Shown: positions 52,535-62,192 of the stretch, in pieces
Layout: each line of letters opens with the position of its first letter
Position numbering within the stretch: position 1 is the stretch's first letter
Assembly: GCA_017942165.1 (NCBI GenBank)
Contig: JAGKSB010000002.1
Span: 273,873-337,872 of the forward strand
DNA: 64,000 nt
Direction of reading: 5' to 3'
Source: Rhinopithecimicrobium faecis
GTDB taxonomy: Bacteria > Bacteroidota > Bacteroidia > Sphingobacteriales > Sphingobacteriaceae
Position numbers and translations under genes: made by a program
Notes under the pieces: model-generated
Database searches by the model: none
Told to the model about the DNA's origin: nothing
Seen by the model: only the letters and a program-made list of their open reading frames with translations

Positions 52535-53812
52535 ATGCAAACGAAAAATCCTTCTGCGCAATCTACGCTAGGCCCAATGATTATTATAGGTTCCCTATTT
52601 TTTATCTTTGGATTTGTCACTTGGTTAAATTCTCTTTTAATCCCCTATTTAAAAATTGCTTGTCAATTAACGGAATTCCAATCTTACTTTGTAACCTTTG
52701 CTTTCTATATCGCCTATTTGGTAATGGGGCCAATTTCGACACGCGTGTTGGATAAATTCGGTTTCAAATTAGGGATGTCCATTTCATTAATCATTATGGC
52801 TGTGGGCGCATTGATATTTATTCCTGCAGCATTTTCCAGAACATATATCTTATTTTTAATTGGCTTATTCGTTCTAGGTGGAGGTTTAGCGATCTTACAA
52901 ACAGCTTCAAATCCATATATTACAATCTTAGGTCCTGTAGAGACTGCTGCAAAGCGTATTTCTATTATGGGAATTTGTAATAAATTTGCCGGCGCCTTGG
53001 CTCCAATTATTTTAGGCTTATTCTTAAAGTTAGAAGATGCGGATAAATTGAACCAAGAAGTGGGTAATATGACTGCAGAGGCGCATTCAAAAGCTTTAGA
53101 TGAAATGGCTTTACAAGTTGTAAACCCTTATATTGGTATCGTTGTCGTACTTTTAATCTTAGCATTCTGGATCTCTAGAGCAAACTTACCTGAAGTTAAA
53201 GGCGATGAAGAAGAGGATGCAAAGCAGGATATTTTACATGCAGGAACAGAGAAGACTTCGGTATTCCAATTTCCACATGTGGTATTAGGATTTGTAGCGC
53301 TATTTTTATATGTAGGCGTTGAAGTATTAGCTGGAGATAGTATTATTGCTTATGGTAAGGCACAAGGTGTTGCTTTAAATACCGCAAAATACTTTACGAC
53401 AGGAACGATGATTTCCATGGTTATTGGATATGTCATCGGAATTATAGCGATTCCTAAATATGTTAAGCAAGATGTAGCCATGAAAATTTGTGCTACTTCA
53501 GGAATAATCTTTACGGCAGGAATTATATTTTCTTCAGGTATCACTTCCGTAGCATTTGTTGCATTATTAGGATTTTCAAACTCCTTAATATGGCCAGCTA
53601 TTTGGCCTTTAGCATTAAAAGGTGTAGGTAAATTTACCACGGCAGCTTCTTCCCTACTAGTAATGGGTATTGCGGGTGGTGCGATTATTCCTTTGAGCTA
53701 TGGTGCTTTAGCTGATACAATCGGCCCACAACAAGCTTACTGGATTGCTATTCCATGTTATTTATTTATTTTATACTATGCAATGTCTGGTCATAAAGTA
53801 GGTAAGAAATAA
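52535..53812 (+). CDS. Sugar:H+ symporter, FucP/GluP type (MFS)
   Basis: 425 residues and about 12 membrane helices. The N-terminal FFIFGFVTWLNSLLIPYLK and the FVLGGGLAILQTASNPYIT segment are marks of the FucP (glucose/galactose/fucose/N-acetylglucosamine) subfamily. It lies 109 bp upstream of the GH123-like gene in the same direction but with a terminator between, so the two may share a function without sharing all transcripts. Substrate not readable from sequence. Confidence 0.92.
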   Translation: MQTKNPSAQSTLGPMIIIGSLFFIFGFVTWLNSLLIPYLKIACQLTEFQSYFVTFAFYIAYLVMGPISTRVLDKFGFKLGMSISLIIMAVGALIFIPAAFSRTYILFLIGLFVLGGGLAILQTASNPYITILGPVETAAKRISIMGICNKFAGALAPIILGLFLKLEDADKLNQEVGNMTAEAHSKALDEMALQVVNPYIGIVVVLLILAFWISRANLPEVKGDEEEDAKQDILHAGTEKTSVFQFPHVVLGFVALFLYVGVEVLAGDSIIAYGKAQGVALNTAKYFTTGTMISMVIGYVIGIIAIPKYVKQDVAMKICATSGIIFTAGIIFSSGITSVAFVALLGFSNSLIWPAIWPLALKGVGKFTTAASSLLVMGIAGGAIIPLSYGALADTIGPQQAYWIAIPCYLFILYYAMSGHKVGKK

Positions 53813-53836
53813 GAATTATATAACTTATCAGATACA

Positions 53837-53876
53837 AAGGCATTAGAAGTAAATTTCTAATGCCTTTATTTTTTTA
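53837..53876 (+). terminator. Terminator after the sugar transporter gene
   Basis: Stem AAGGCATTAGAA/TTCTAATGCCTT with a short loop, then TATTTTTTT on the plus strand. Confidence 0.88.
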
Positions 53877-53921
53877 TATGAGCCTAAAAAATAGTATTAT
53901 TGTTTAATATAAGCCAACCAT

Positions 53922-55604
53922 ATGAACTTTAAGAGTATATATATGGGCCTAAGTCTCAGTTTACTTAGCCTATTTAGTATTGCCCAACAAAAGAATTTTA
54001 TCAAATTTCATAATGCCGATTTCTCCGTAGATAGACAGCAGGCCGTGCCTGCGGCAGAACAGCAGTCAACCTGGAAAGGTAGCGGCTGGAAAGGGGAGAA
54101 AATCAATACACAGCTGTTATTCCGTACAGCCCAAGATTTCGCGCAAGTGACGGTAAGTGCTTCGGATTTAAAAGGGGCCAATAAAGGTGTTATTCCTGCT
54201 TCTGCCATACAGATTGCCCCCCTAGCTACGGTGATAACGGATCTTCCGGGAGACTTAAAGTCAGGCTGTGGTATTCCCACAGGATTAGATACGGCCATTG
54301 TCTTTGACCGTATACTTGCCAGCAACACATTTTCCTATAGTAAGCATACCAACCAACCTATCTGGTTACAAGTAGCGATCCCTGCGGATGCAACACCAGG
54401 ACGCTACAAAGGTACGATTACAGTAAACTCAGGGGACCTTAAAGAGCTGCTAAGCTATGAAGTAGAGGTTATCGACCAGATATTGCCGCCAGCTAAAGAC
54501 TGGGCTTTTCACCTCGACCTGTGGCAGAATCCATTTTCCATAGCGAGATACAACCAAGTAAAACCATGGTCTCAAGAACATTTCGACCTTTTGAAACCCC
54601 ATATTAAGCAACTTGCGGATGCGGGACAAAAAAATATTACCGCCAGCATCATCTATGACCCTTGGAATAGTCAAACCTATGATATCTATGAGTCCATGAT
54701 TGTATGGACGAAAAAGAAAGATGGCAGCTGGCATTTTGACTACACAAATTTTGATAAATGGGTAGAATTCATGCATGCTCAGGGTATCGACGAGTTTATA
54801 AATTGCTACAGCATGATACCATGGAACTTAAAATTTTACTATTACGATGAGTCCACGGAAAAACAAGAAGTGATGATTGCCAAACCGGAAGATGCTGCCT
54901 ATGTAAACCATTGGAAACCATTTCTAAAAGATTTTGCGCAGCATTTAAAGCAAAAGGGCTGGTTTGAAAAGACGACCATTGCCATGGATGAGCGCCCGAT
55001 GAAACATATGCTTGCAGCCATAGAAATCATAAAATCTGTCGATGAGAACTATCAGATTTCCCTTGCCGGATCTTACCATAAGGAGCTCGCTCCTCTATTG
55101 AGCGATTACAGCATCACCTTGGCCGAAGATATGCCTGCCGATGTGCTAGCGATGCGCAAAGCGAAAGGCTATAAGACGACGTTCTACACTTGCTGCACGG
55201 AGATTTTTCCGAATACATTTACCAACTCTGGCTACCAAGAAGCGGTATGGTATGGCTGGCATGCACATCAGCGAGGTTTTGATGGCTACCTACGCTGGGC
55301 TGTAGATTCCTGGAATAAGAATCCTAACGTCGATGCAAGACATGGCACCTGGCTCGCGGGAGATGCTTATATGCTTTACCCCGATTTAAATAGCTCCATC
55401 CGTTTTGAAAGGTTAGTGGAAGGCGTCCAAGATGCGGAGAAAATACGTATCGTACGTCAGCAGCTTCAGCAGCAAGGTCGTCAAGCAGAATTAGCTAAGC
55501 TAGATGCTACCATCGCAGGATTCTCCAATAAAGGAATTGTGCAGCGTGCTATTCCGAAGCAGCTGAGAGATGCTAAGCTCGTCTTGAATTCATTCAAAAA
55601 ATAA
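53922..55604 (+). CDS. Exported DUF4091 (GH123-like) glycoside hydrolase
   Basis: 560 residues with a signal peptide at 1-21 (LSLLSLFSIAQQ). A beta-sandwich N-terminal region (about 30-185) is followed by a DUF4091/GH123 catalytic barrel. The adjacent acid pair D356-E357 in TIAMDERPM is placed like the Asp-Glu pair of GH123 beta-N-acetylgalactosaminidases that use substrate-assisted catalysis. An amino-sugar glycoside substrate is therefore likely but inferred. It sits with a FucP-type transporter and a DUF2911 gene; no SusCD pair is adjacent. Confidence 0.85.
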   Translation: MNFKSIYMGLSLSLLSLFSIAQQKNFIKFHNADFSVDRQQAVPAAEQQSTWKGSGWKGEKINTQLLFRTAQDFAQVTVSASDLKGANKGVIPASAIQIAPLATVITDLPGDLKSGCGIPTGLDTAIVFDRILASNTFSYSKHTNQPIWLQVAIPADATPGRYKGTITVNSGDLKELLSYEVEVIDQILPPAKDWAFHLDLWQNPFSIARYNQVKPWSQEHFDLLKPHIKQLADAGQKNITASIIYDPWNSQTYDIYESMIVWTKKKDGSWHFDYTNFDKWVEFMHAQGIDEFINCYSMIPWNLKFYYYDESTEKQEVMIAKPEDAAYVNHWKPFLKDFAQHLKQKGWFEKTTIAMDERPMKHMLAAIEIIKSVDENYQISLAGSYHKELAPLLSDYSITLAEDMPADVLAMRKAKGYKTTFYTCCTEIFPNTFTNSGYQEAVWYGWHAHQRGFDGYLRWAVDSWNKNPNVDARHGTWLAGDAYMLYPDLNSSIRFERLVEGVQDAEKIRIVRQQLQQQGRQAELAKLDATIAGFSNKGIVQRAIPKQLRDAKLVLNSFKK

Positions 55605-55628
55605 GATTATCTTTACTGGAAAAAATAT

Positions 55629-56477
55629 ATGAAACGTCAACTATTAAGTTTGTTAACCCTATCCGCTTTAAGCTGGAGCCTATGGTCTACGGCAGATGCG
55701 CAAGTGAAATTACCACCAGCATCTTCTTCACAGAAAATCGTGCAGTCGGTAGGTATAAAAAATATTTCCCTATCCTATAACCGCCCCAATGGAAATGGGC
55801 GTCAAGTTTTTGGAGGCTTAATCCCTTATAATGAGGTTTGGAGAACAGGGGCAAATAATATCCCTGCCCTAACTTTTGAAGAAAATGTTACGATTGCAGG
55901 GAAGCCTGTACCTGCAGGGACATATGGCATCTTAACCATCCCTGGCACAAAGACTTGGACGGTTATTCTCTCGAAGAATGCACAGCAATGGGGCGCTTAT
56001 AAATATGCGGAGTCTGAAGACCTCCTACGGTTTCAGGTAACTGCAGAAACGCTAAGCCAAGCTGTAGAAACCTTCCAAATGAGCTTTGATAATGTGACGG
56101 ATACTTCCGTAGAACTGGCCTTAGCATGGGATAAGACAAAAGTTAAATTTCCCATTGTCGTAGATCAGAAAGCGGCGATTGCGGCTAGCTTAAAAGAAGC
56201 TATGCAAGGAGAGAAGAAACCTTACTTTGCGGGAGCACAGTACTACTTAAAGAATAATTTAGATATTAATCAAGCCTTAGCGTGGATTAATGAAGCACAG
56301 AAAGAAAACCCGAAGGCTCCACATATCGCCTACTGGAAAGCGAAAATTCAGCTTAAAGCTGGGGATAAATCTGGTGCTAAAGCGACAGCTTTACAAGGGA
56401 AAAACTTAGCGCAGGAAGCTAAAAACCCAGAGTATGTGAAGCTGAACGAACAAGTGCTTGCTGAAGCGAGCAAATAA
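55629..56477 (+). CDS. Exported DUF2911 protein with TPR-like tail
   Basis: 282 residues with a signal peptide (about 1-24, ending ADAQ). The DUF2911 domain (about 27-175) shows YNRPNGNGRQVFGGLIPYNE, WRTGANNIPALTFEE and PAGTYGILTIPG. The C-terminal part (about 195-280) is helical and TPR-like (INQALAWINEAQKENP). The function of DUF2911 is unknown. It lies 25 bp after the GH123-like gene, so the two are co-transcribed. Confidence 0.88.
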   Translation: MKRQLLSLLTLSALSWSLWSTADAQVKLPPASSSQKIVQSVGIKNISLSYNRPNGNGRQVFGGLIPYNEVWRTGANNIPALTFEENVTIAGKPVPAGTYGILTIPGTKTWTVILSKNAQQWGAYKYAESEDLLRFQVTAETLSQAVETFQMSFDNVTDTSVELALAWDKTKVKFPIVVDQKAAIAASLKEAMQGEKKPYFAGAQYYLKNNLDINQALAWINEAQKENPKAPHIAYWKAKIQLKAGDKSGAKATALQGKNLAQEAKNPEYVKLNEQVLAEASK

Positions 56478-56497
56478 TAGCGCTTACCATATCAAGG

Positions 56498-56534
56498 ACC
56501 TCCATAAAGTATTACTTTGTGGAGGTTTTTTTTT
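56498..56534 (+). terminator. Terminator after the DUF2911 gene
   Basis: Stem ACCTCCATAAAG/CTTTGTGGAGGT followed by eight to nine T on the plus strand. Confidence 0.92.
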
Positions 56535-56561
56535 AAACCTCAAAAATAGGGCCTCAAAAGC

Positions 56562-57356
56562 TTATAACTCATCCCTTAGCAGCTCCGCGAGCTCCTCATG
56601 GGAGATATTCATATTCACATTGCCATCCTTAGTGAATGATATTTCCCCCGTTTCCTCCGAGACGACCACAGCAACGGCATCTGACACTTCAGTCACACCG
56701 ATGGCTGCACGATGGCGTAAGCCAAACTGTAAAGGTAGATCCTCGGAGTCAGATAGAGGCAATACACAAGAGGCTGTCATAATTTTAAAATCTACAATTA
56801 CGACGGCGCCATCATGTAAGGGGCTATTTTTATGGAAAATACTTTCTATTAAGCGCTTGGAAATATGGGCATCAATAAATTCACCCGAACTTTGATAGTA
56901 CTCTTCATCAAAGTATTTTGAAAATACCAAGAGTGCCCCTGTACGACTTTTGGACATACTGCGGCAGGCCTCAATAATCGGCTTCAGATGCTCCGAATTA
57001 TCCTTGGCAACTTCCTTTTTATTTAGAAAGAATGACCAGATAATTTTCTTCCGCTTCATGGAGATATTTTTTCCCACATGCAGCAGAAATCGGCGTATCT
57101 CCTGCTGAAATACAACGATAAGGGCTATAGAGCCTACCTGAATAAAGCCTCCGAAAATCTCTGTTAACAGACGCATTTGCATTTGCTTCACAATCAGATA
57201 GATCGCATAGAATAAGGCTACCCCAAGGAGAATATTTACCGCAATGGTTCCTCGAATTAAGCTGTAGACATAATAAATAATAATGGCTACCAGCAATATA
57301 TCTATGATATCAAATAAGCGAAAGCCCGAAAATACACTTAAATCTATTCCTTCCAT
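56562..57356 (-). CDS. cdaA: Diadenylate cyclase CdaA
   Basis: Makes cyclic di-AMP from two ATP. Three N-terminal membrane helices (about 13-85) are followed by the DAC domain with the catalytic motifs NSPLHDGAVVIVDF and GLRHRAAIGVTE. 264 residues fits the membrane-bound CdaA type. In many Bacteroidota it lies near folP; here its neighbours are the DUF2911 gene and pdxJ, both on the other strand. No cdaR or glmM partner is adjacent. Confidence 0.95.
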   Translation of the reverse strand: MEGIDLSVFSGFRLFDIIDILLVAIIIYYVYSLIRGTIAVNILLGVALFYAIYLIVKQMQMRLLTEIFGGFIQVGSIALIVVFQQEIRRFLLHVGKNISMKRKKIIWSFFLNKKEVAKDNSEHLKPIIEACRSMSKSRTGALLVFSKYFDEEYYQSSGEFIDAHISKRLIESIFHKNSPLHDGAVVIVDFKIMTASCVLPLSDSEDLPLQFGLRHRAAIGVTEVSDAVAVVVSEETGEISFTKDGNVNMNISHEELAELLRDEL

Positions 57357-57476
57357 ATACCATGCAATTTATAAAAAATCAGCTACACAAAAGCTTATTT
57401 AAAAATAAAATCAACCTCGAGATGAAATGATTCCCGAAGACTTTCGTAATTTTACTAAAACCTTTCGAAAAAGCAT

Positions 57477-58193
57477 ATGACTAGACTATCTGTTAATATC
57501 AATAAAATTGCTACGCTTCGTAATGCTAGAGGCGGAAATAACCCAGACTTAGTATCTGCAGCGTTGGCTTGTGAGCGCTTCGGAGCACAAGGTATTACGG
57601 TGCATCCACGACCTGATGAAAGACATATCCGCTACCAAGATGTCTTCGACTTAAAGGCTGCAATTACGACCGAATTAAATATTGAAGGAAATTGTACGGA
57701 GGATAAATTTGTGGAGCTTGTCTTGGCTAATAAACCGGCACAGGTAACATTAGTTCCCGATGCTTCTGGGCAGCTGACGTCAAATCACGGTTGGGATACA
57801 GAAAAGCATCAAGCATATTTAACAAGCATGTGTCAGGTATTTCAAAAGGAGGGAATCCGGGTTTCCATCTTTGTAGATCCAGATCCTGCGATGATTGAGG
57901 CGGCAGCATCTACAGGTACAGACCGCGTGGAGCTCTATACCGAATCTTTTGCAGCTAAGTTTATGCAAGATCGCGAAGCTGCGGTACTACCTTATTTCCG
58001 TGCCGCACAGAAAGCCCGTGAGGTAGGCTTAGGCTTAAATGCTGGCCATGATTTAGATTTACACAACTTACAATATTTCAATCAGCATATGCCGGAATTA
58101 CTGGAAGTGAGTATTGGCCATGCCTTAATTGCGGATGCTTTATATTTGGGTTTAGAGGAAACTATAAAACGTTATTTATACTGCTTAAAATAA
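57477..58193 (+). CDS. pdxJ: Pyridoxine 5'-phosphate synthase
   Basis: Last ring-forming step of DXP-dependent vitamin B6 synthesis. It has [49 protein letters not shown] and [13 protein letters not shown], the conserved catalytic and phosphate-binding segments. 238 residues is normal. Single gene ending at a bidirectional terminator. Confidence 0.96.
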   Translation: MTRLSVNINKIATLRNARGGNNPDLVSAALACERFGAQGITVHPRPDERHIRYQDVFDLKAAITTELNIEGNCTEDKFVELVLANKPAQVTLVPDASGQLTSNHGWDTEKHQAYLTSMCQVFQKEGIRVSIFVDPDPAMIEAAASTGTDRVELYTESFAAKFMQDREAAVLPYFRAAQKAREVGLGLNAGHDLDLHNLQYFNQHMPELLEVSIGHALIADALYLGLEETIKRYLYCLK

Positions 58194-58236
58194 GGAGTAT
58201 TTGAACTTACCATATGTGGAAGCGCATTGGTATTGC

Positions 58237-58276
58237 ATAAAAAAGCCTGTCAGAAATTCCTGACAGGCTTTTTTAT
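58237..58276. terminator. Bidirectional terminator, pdxJ / lepB
   Basis: Stem ATAAAAAAGCCTGTCAG with its complement, loop AAATTC-like, T runs on both strands, between convergent genes. Confidence 0.92.
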
Positions 58277-58289
58277 GCGTAAAGGAATA

Positions 58290-59717
58290 TTATTCTATTC
58301 CTTTAAATATTCTGTTCCAACGGATTTTGGAAAGGAAAGTACCATCCTTATCATGGGACATCCATACAAATAAGGCTTTCCCTACGATATGATCCTCAGG
58401 AACAAAGCCCCAGCTTCGTGCATCTAAGGAGTTATGTCTATTATCCCCCATCATCCAATAGTAATTCATTTTGAAGGTGTAGCTATTTGCTAACTTACCA
58501 TTGATATAGAAGCCATCAGCTTTCTTTTCCAGGATATTTCCTTCATACACTGTAATAGCACGTTCATAGAGAGGCATAGACATCTCATTTAACTGCACAG
58601 TCCATCCTTTAGCAGGGATAATCAGTGGTCCGAAGTTGTCATAATTCCAGTTATAGTGCTCATTATTGGGAAATGTACCTTGTGCAGCTTCCGTGTCACC
58701 AGATTTCTGGATATTAGGAATTACCTGCTTAACATTAGACCAAGTCTTCACATCTTCAGCTTCCTCTTTTGTCATCAGTAAAATATACGGTTCTTGGCCG
58801 TAAAAATAATTCTCAATGCGTTTCTCAAGGAGGCGCTGTGGGCTTAACCCTGAGCCATCTGTGAATACATAGTAGCCTAATTGTGCTTCAGGAGGTTGGT
58901 AGCCAATCTTCCCATTGACAAATAGGATAGCATCTTTTATAGAAATGGTATCACCAGGCATACCAACACAACGTTTGATATAATTCTCACGTTTATCTAC
59001 CGGTCTGTTAAGAGGGGCGTCCGCTTCCATCGGGTAGTTGAATACGACGACATCATTACGTTTGATATCTTGGAACCCTGGAAGGCGATAGTACGGTAAC
59101 TTTAGAATCTCCGAGTAAGCTTTTCCACCTGTTAGTGGCATGGTATGATGCGCAAAAGGAAAAGCTATTGGCGTCATAGGAATACGAGGGCCATAGTTTA
59201 ATTTTGACACAAAAAGGAAATCCCCTACGAGCAAACTACGCTCCATAGATCCCGTAGGAATCATATAAGCTTCAATTAGGAAGCCACGAATTAAAGAGGC
59301 TGCTACTGTTGCAAAGACGATGGCATCAGCCCATTCCCGAGCGAAAGATTTTTTATAGGGATATTTTTCTTTAAACTCTGGAGAAGCAGATTTCCCTAAG
59401 TACTTTACCGTAGGGTCATTAGCCCATAGAGGAAGGACGATAAAAGGAGCTATTACAGCGGCGGCATTTTCCCAGAAACGACGCTTACCGAACGATTTTA
59501 TAAAATCTAGGTAGAGGCCGTAGAAAACAAAAATATTTACAATAGGAACGATTAATAAGAATACCCACCAGGTAGGTCTTCCTGTTAACTGCGCGAAGAT
59601 ATACTCGCGGTAGAAAGGTACAATAGCTTCCCAGCCTTTCTGTCCAGCTTTAATAAATAATTTATATAAGCCGAAAATAGAAATTAGGGTAAGTACTGCA
59701 AAAATGATATACCACAT
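58290..59717 (-). CDS. lepB: Signal peptidase I, long Bacteroidota form
   Basis: Cleaves signal peptides from secreted proteins at the inner membrane. Start taken at the ATG at 59717 ([15 protein letters not shown]); a TTG at 59750 would overlap dapB. Four or so hydrophobic segments precede the catalytic domain. The nucleophile Ser is in [15 protein letters not shown] and the Lys in [12 protein letters not shown], with the C-terminal [17 protein letters not shown]. About 475 residues, longer than E. coli LepB because of an insertion between the Lys motif and the GDNRHNS box. Last gene of parA-parB-DUF5683-dapB-lepB. Confidence 0.94.
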   Translation of the reverse strand: MWYIIFAVLTLISIFGLYKLFIKAGQKGWEAIVPFYREYIFAQLTGRPTWWVFLLIVPIVNIFVFYGLYLDFIKSFGKRRFWENAAAVIAPFIVLPLWANDPTVKYLGKSASPEFKEKYPYKKSFAREWADAIVFATVAASLIRGFLIEAYMIPTGSMERSLLVGDFLFVSKLNYGPRIPMTPIAFPFAHHTMPLTGGKAYSEILKLPYYRLPGFQDIKRNDVVVFNYPMEADAPLNRPVDKRENYIKRCVGMPGDTISIKDAILFVNGKIGYQPPEAQLGYYVFTDGSGLSPQRLLEKRIENYFYGQEPYILLMTKEEAEDVKTWSNVKQVIPNIQKSGDTEAAQGTFPNNEHYNWNYDNFGPLIIPAKGWTVQLNEMSMPLYERAITVYEGNILEKKADGFYINGKLANSYTFKMNYYWMMGDNRHNSLDARSWGFVPEDHIVGKALFVWMSHDKDGTFLSKIRWNRIFKGIE

Positions 59718-59733
59718 AAGGTGTAAATTTTGA

Positions 59734-60477
59734 TTATTTATTAAATTCAAACATTTCAGTTACCTGAAAAAAACCAGTCTTTCCGAACAGCCATTCTGCA
59801 GCGATCACAGCGCCTAGGGCAAAGCCATCACGGCTATGCGCAGTATGCTTAAATTCGATCTGATCAACTTCAGAGCTGTAAACTACGGTATGTGTTCCAG
59901 GGACCTCTTCAATGCGGTGGCTTTCAATTAATAGCTCATGCGCTTTGGGGATTACTTCAGCCTCAGTGCCATCGATGTAATTCACCCAAGCATCTTTCGC
60001 AGGTAAGGCATCTAAAATACCTTCCGCAATGGTAATCGCCGTTCCCGAGGGAGCGTCTAATTTATGCGTGTGGTGAATTTCTTCTACCTGAACATCATAA
60101 GACTTATAAGGGCTCATTGCTGAGGCAAGGAGCTTATTAACATGAAAGAAAATATTGACACCAATACTAAAATTAGAACCATATAAGACAGCTCCTCCTT
60201 GTTGTAAGGTCGTGCTCCGCACCTGATCAAGCATCGCATACCAACCTGTGGTACCTACTACTAGGGGAAGTTTTGCTGCTAAGCAAAGGTCGATATTCGC
60301 TAGCGCAGCATCAGGCAAAGAGAAGTCTATGGCTACATCTGCCCCTTGGATATCGGCAATGGTTAAATTAGGACGATTCGCCGAGGTTACAGCCAGGTGA
60401 ATCTGATGTCCGCGCTTTAGGGCAAATTTCTCGATGATCTTTCCCATCTTCCCATATCCCAATAGTACAATTTTCAT
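59734..60477 (-). CDS. dapB: 4-hydroxy-tetrahydrodipicolinate reductase
   Basis: NAD(P)H enzyme of lysine and diaminopimelate synthesis. The dinucleotide loop is [19 protein letters not shown] at the N-terminus. The catalytic segment contains [17 protein letters not shown], with the His and Lys residues and the DAPSGTA substrate loop. Start set at the ATG at 60477; a GTG 21 codons upstream would add an unconserved tail. 247 residues is normal. A nested hairpin lies in its leader. Confidence 0.95.
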   Translation of the reverse strand: MKIVLLGYGKMGKIIEKFALKRGHQIHLAVTSANRPNLTIADIQGADVAIDFSLPDAALANIDLCLAAKLPLVVGTTGWYAMLDQVRSTTLQQGGAVLYGSNFSIGVNIFFHVNKLLASAMSPYKSYDVQVEEIHHTHKLDAPSGTAITIAEGILDALPAKDAWVNYIDGTEAEVIPKAHELLIESHRIEEVPGTHTVVYSSEVDQIEFKHTAHSRDGFALGAVIAAEWLFGKTGFFQVTEMFEFNK

Positions 60478-60511
60478 AGTTTGTTTATTGCTTATAAAGT
60501 TGGTTAACTGA

Positions 60512-60541
60512 TAAGTGCCTGCAGTGTAGACTACAAGCACT
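60512..60541 (-). promoter_or_regulatory. Nested hairpin in the dapB leader
   Basis: AAGTGC...GCACTT arms enclose an inner TGTAG-A-CTACA palindrome, between the DUF5683 stop and the dapB start. No T run follows. Confidence 0.4.
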
Positions 60542-60553
60542 TTTAAAAATCTT

Positions 60554-61261
60554 TTATTTTAGCTGCAGGGTAATTTTAGCACCCATTACAGGCAATTTCG
60601 TATAGGCTAGCGTTCCATTTGGAGCATACATCCATGTAGGCGTCACTTTAACACCCATCTTTTGCCCTATATTCCAGCGGTATTTCAACATGGAATCCAC
60701 ATAGGCTTCCACGATATTTAAGCCATAGACACCGACCGTTAAAAGCACCATTAAGTCACGATTTCTTCGTGCATAATCTTTGGCACTGATTAAGCCTTGC
60801 GTGCTGGCATACTGATAATCGGGATTTTGGTAAGAAGCATTTGGAAACTCGGTTCTAAAAGCGAGCTCTTCTAATAGTTCTTTATAATAGCGATTATTAA
60901 AGTCAAAGACTACGACTGTCGTTGCGAGTCCCCCATAAATAAGCGGTACTTTTATCCACCATAGGCCACCATTGGTCTTTTGTCCCCATCCAGGAACAAG
61001 GGCCGAGCGTTTCCAGGCTTTTGTCGTCTTCGCTTCAATTGCTAAGCGTGTAGAGTCCTTAAAGATAATAGGCTCTTTGGCCTTAGCTTCTAATTCCTCA
61101 CGGCGTTTGCGTGCACGACGACTTTCCTTGACCGTATCTTGCGTAGCTTTCACAACGGAGTCTGCGGGCAACGGTGTAAGCTTCGCTATATTGGGTTGCT
61201 GTGCGAAGGAACACAAACTAATCAAGCTTACACAAAGCAATCCAACTATTTTATACATCAT
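60554..61261 (-). CDS. DUF5683 membrane protein
   Basis: 235 residues with a signal peptide (about 1-20, ending CSFAQQ) and two or three later hydrophobic segments (IPLIYGGLATTVVVFDF-like and LMVLLTVGVYGLNIVEAYV). The DUF5683 family occurs in Bacteroidota; the function is unknown. It lies between parB and dapB, an arrangement I recall from other genomes of the phylum. It starts one base after the parB stop. Confidence 0.88.
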   Translation of the reverse strand: MMYKIVGLLCVSLISLCSFAQQPNIAKLTPLPADSVVKATQDTVKESRRARKRREELEAKAKEPIIFKDSTRLAIEAKTTKAWKRSALVPGWGQKTNGGLWWIKVPLIYGGLATTVVVFDFNNRYYKELLEELAFRTEFPNASYQNPDYQYASTQGLISAKDYARRNRDLMVLLTVGVYGLNIVEAYVDSMLKYRWNIGQKMGVKVTPTWMYAPNGTLAYTKLPVMGAKITLQLK

Positions 61262-62191
61262 CTACCAATCTAATAATTCCAAGATACGACTCAGGTCATC
61301 TTCGGATTCAAAAGGGATTTCTATGGCCCCTTTTCCTTTTGTAGCATTGACATTTAATTTCACACGCGATGAAAATTTCGATGTCAAGTCATCTTGAATC
61401 TTTTGTAACTGAAATGATAACGCTACATTTTTGTCTTTGGTATTTTTCTTCTTACCACCTTTTTGTAATTCACGCACTAATTCTTCAGCTTTACGTACTG
61501 AAAGCCCGTTATCTACAATCAATTTAAAGATATAAAGCTGCTTATCTACTTCAGGAATATTAATGAGGGCACGTGCGTGTCCCATTGTTAACTCGCCGTC
61601 GCGAATGGCTGCTTGAATGACAGGAGGAAGTTTTAAAAGACGTAAGTAGTTGGTTACCGTAGATCTATTTTTAGATACTCGTTCGCCAAGCTCTTCTTGT
61701 TTTAAATTACACTCTTCAATCATTCTTTGGAAACTTAAGGCCACTTCCATAGCATTTAAGTTTTCACGTTGAATATTTTCGATCAGCGCCATTTCCAACA
61801 TCTGTTGGTCATTTGCTGTACGAATATAAGCTGGAATTTGCGTTAAACCGGCTAATTTTGAAGCGCGGAAACGTCGTTCACCAGAGATTAGCTGGAAGGC
61901 ATTTTCACCTACCTGACGTACCGTAATCGGTTGGATTAACCCTTGTAGGAGGATCGATTCCGAAAGCTCTAATAAAGCTTGCTCATCGAATTCTGTACGA
62001 GGTTGAAAAGGATTAACGGTTATATATGCTAATTTAACCTCGTTAATACTTGATCCAACAGCGGATTCATCAAGCTTTTGCTGAGCAGAATTTGCCTGTA
62101 CTTGTTCTTGAGATTGTGCAGGAGCATCCATATTATCATTTAATAGGGCGCCTAAACCTCTTCCTAAACCAGTCTTTCTTAGTTGTGCCAT
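61262..62191 (-). CDS. parB: Chromosome-partitioning protein ParB
   Basis: CTP-dependent DNA clamp that loads at parS sites. The ParB/Srx domain (about 50-140) has VNPFQPRTEFDEQALLELSE and LISGERRFRASKLAG. The helix-turn-helix KQEELGERVSKNRSTVTNYL follows, and a C-terminal dimerisation domain ends FESEDDLSRILELLDW. 309 residues. One base downstream of parA. No parS palindrome (GTTTCACGTGAAAC type) was found in the window. Confidence 0.96.
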   Translation of the reverse strand: MAQLRKTGLGRGLGALLNDNMDAPAQSQEQVQANSAQQKLDESAVGSSINEVKLAYITVNPFQPRTEFDEQALLELSESILLQGLIQPITVRQVGENAFQLISGERRFRASKLAGLTQIPAYIRTANDQQMLEMALIENIQRENLNAMEVALSFQRMIEECNLKQEELGERVSKNRSTVTNYLRLLKLPPVIQAAIRDGELTMGHARALINIPEVDKQLYIFKLIVDNGLSVRKAEELVRELQKGGKKKNTKDKNVALSFQLQKIQDDLTSKFSSRVKLNVNATKGKGAIEIPFESEDDLSRILELLDW

Positions 62192-62192
62192 C

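Noticed and set aside
56458..56895. 145-residue plus-strand frame overlapping the end of the DUF2911 gene and cdaA
   Set aside because: It crosses a strong terminator and lies antisense to cdaA; low-complexity Ser/Thr shadow.
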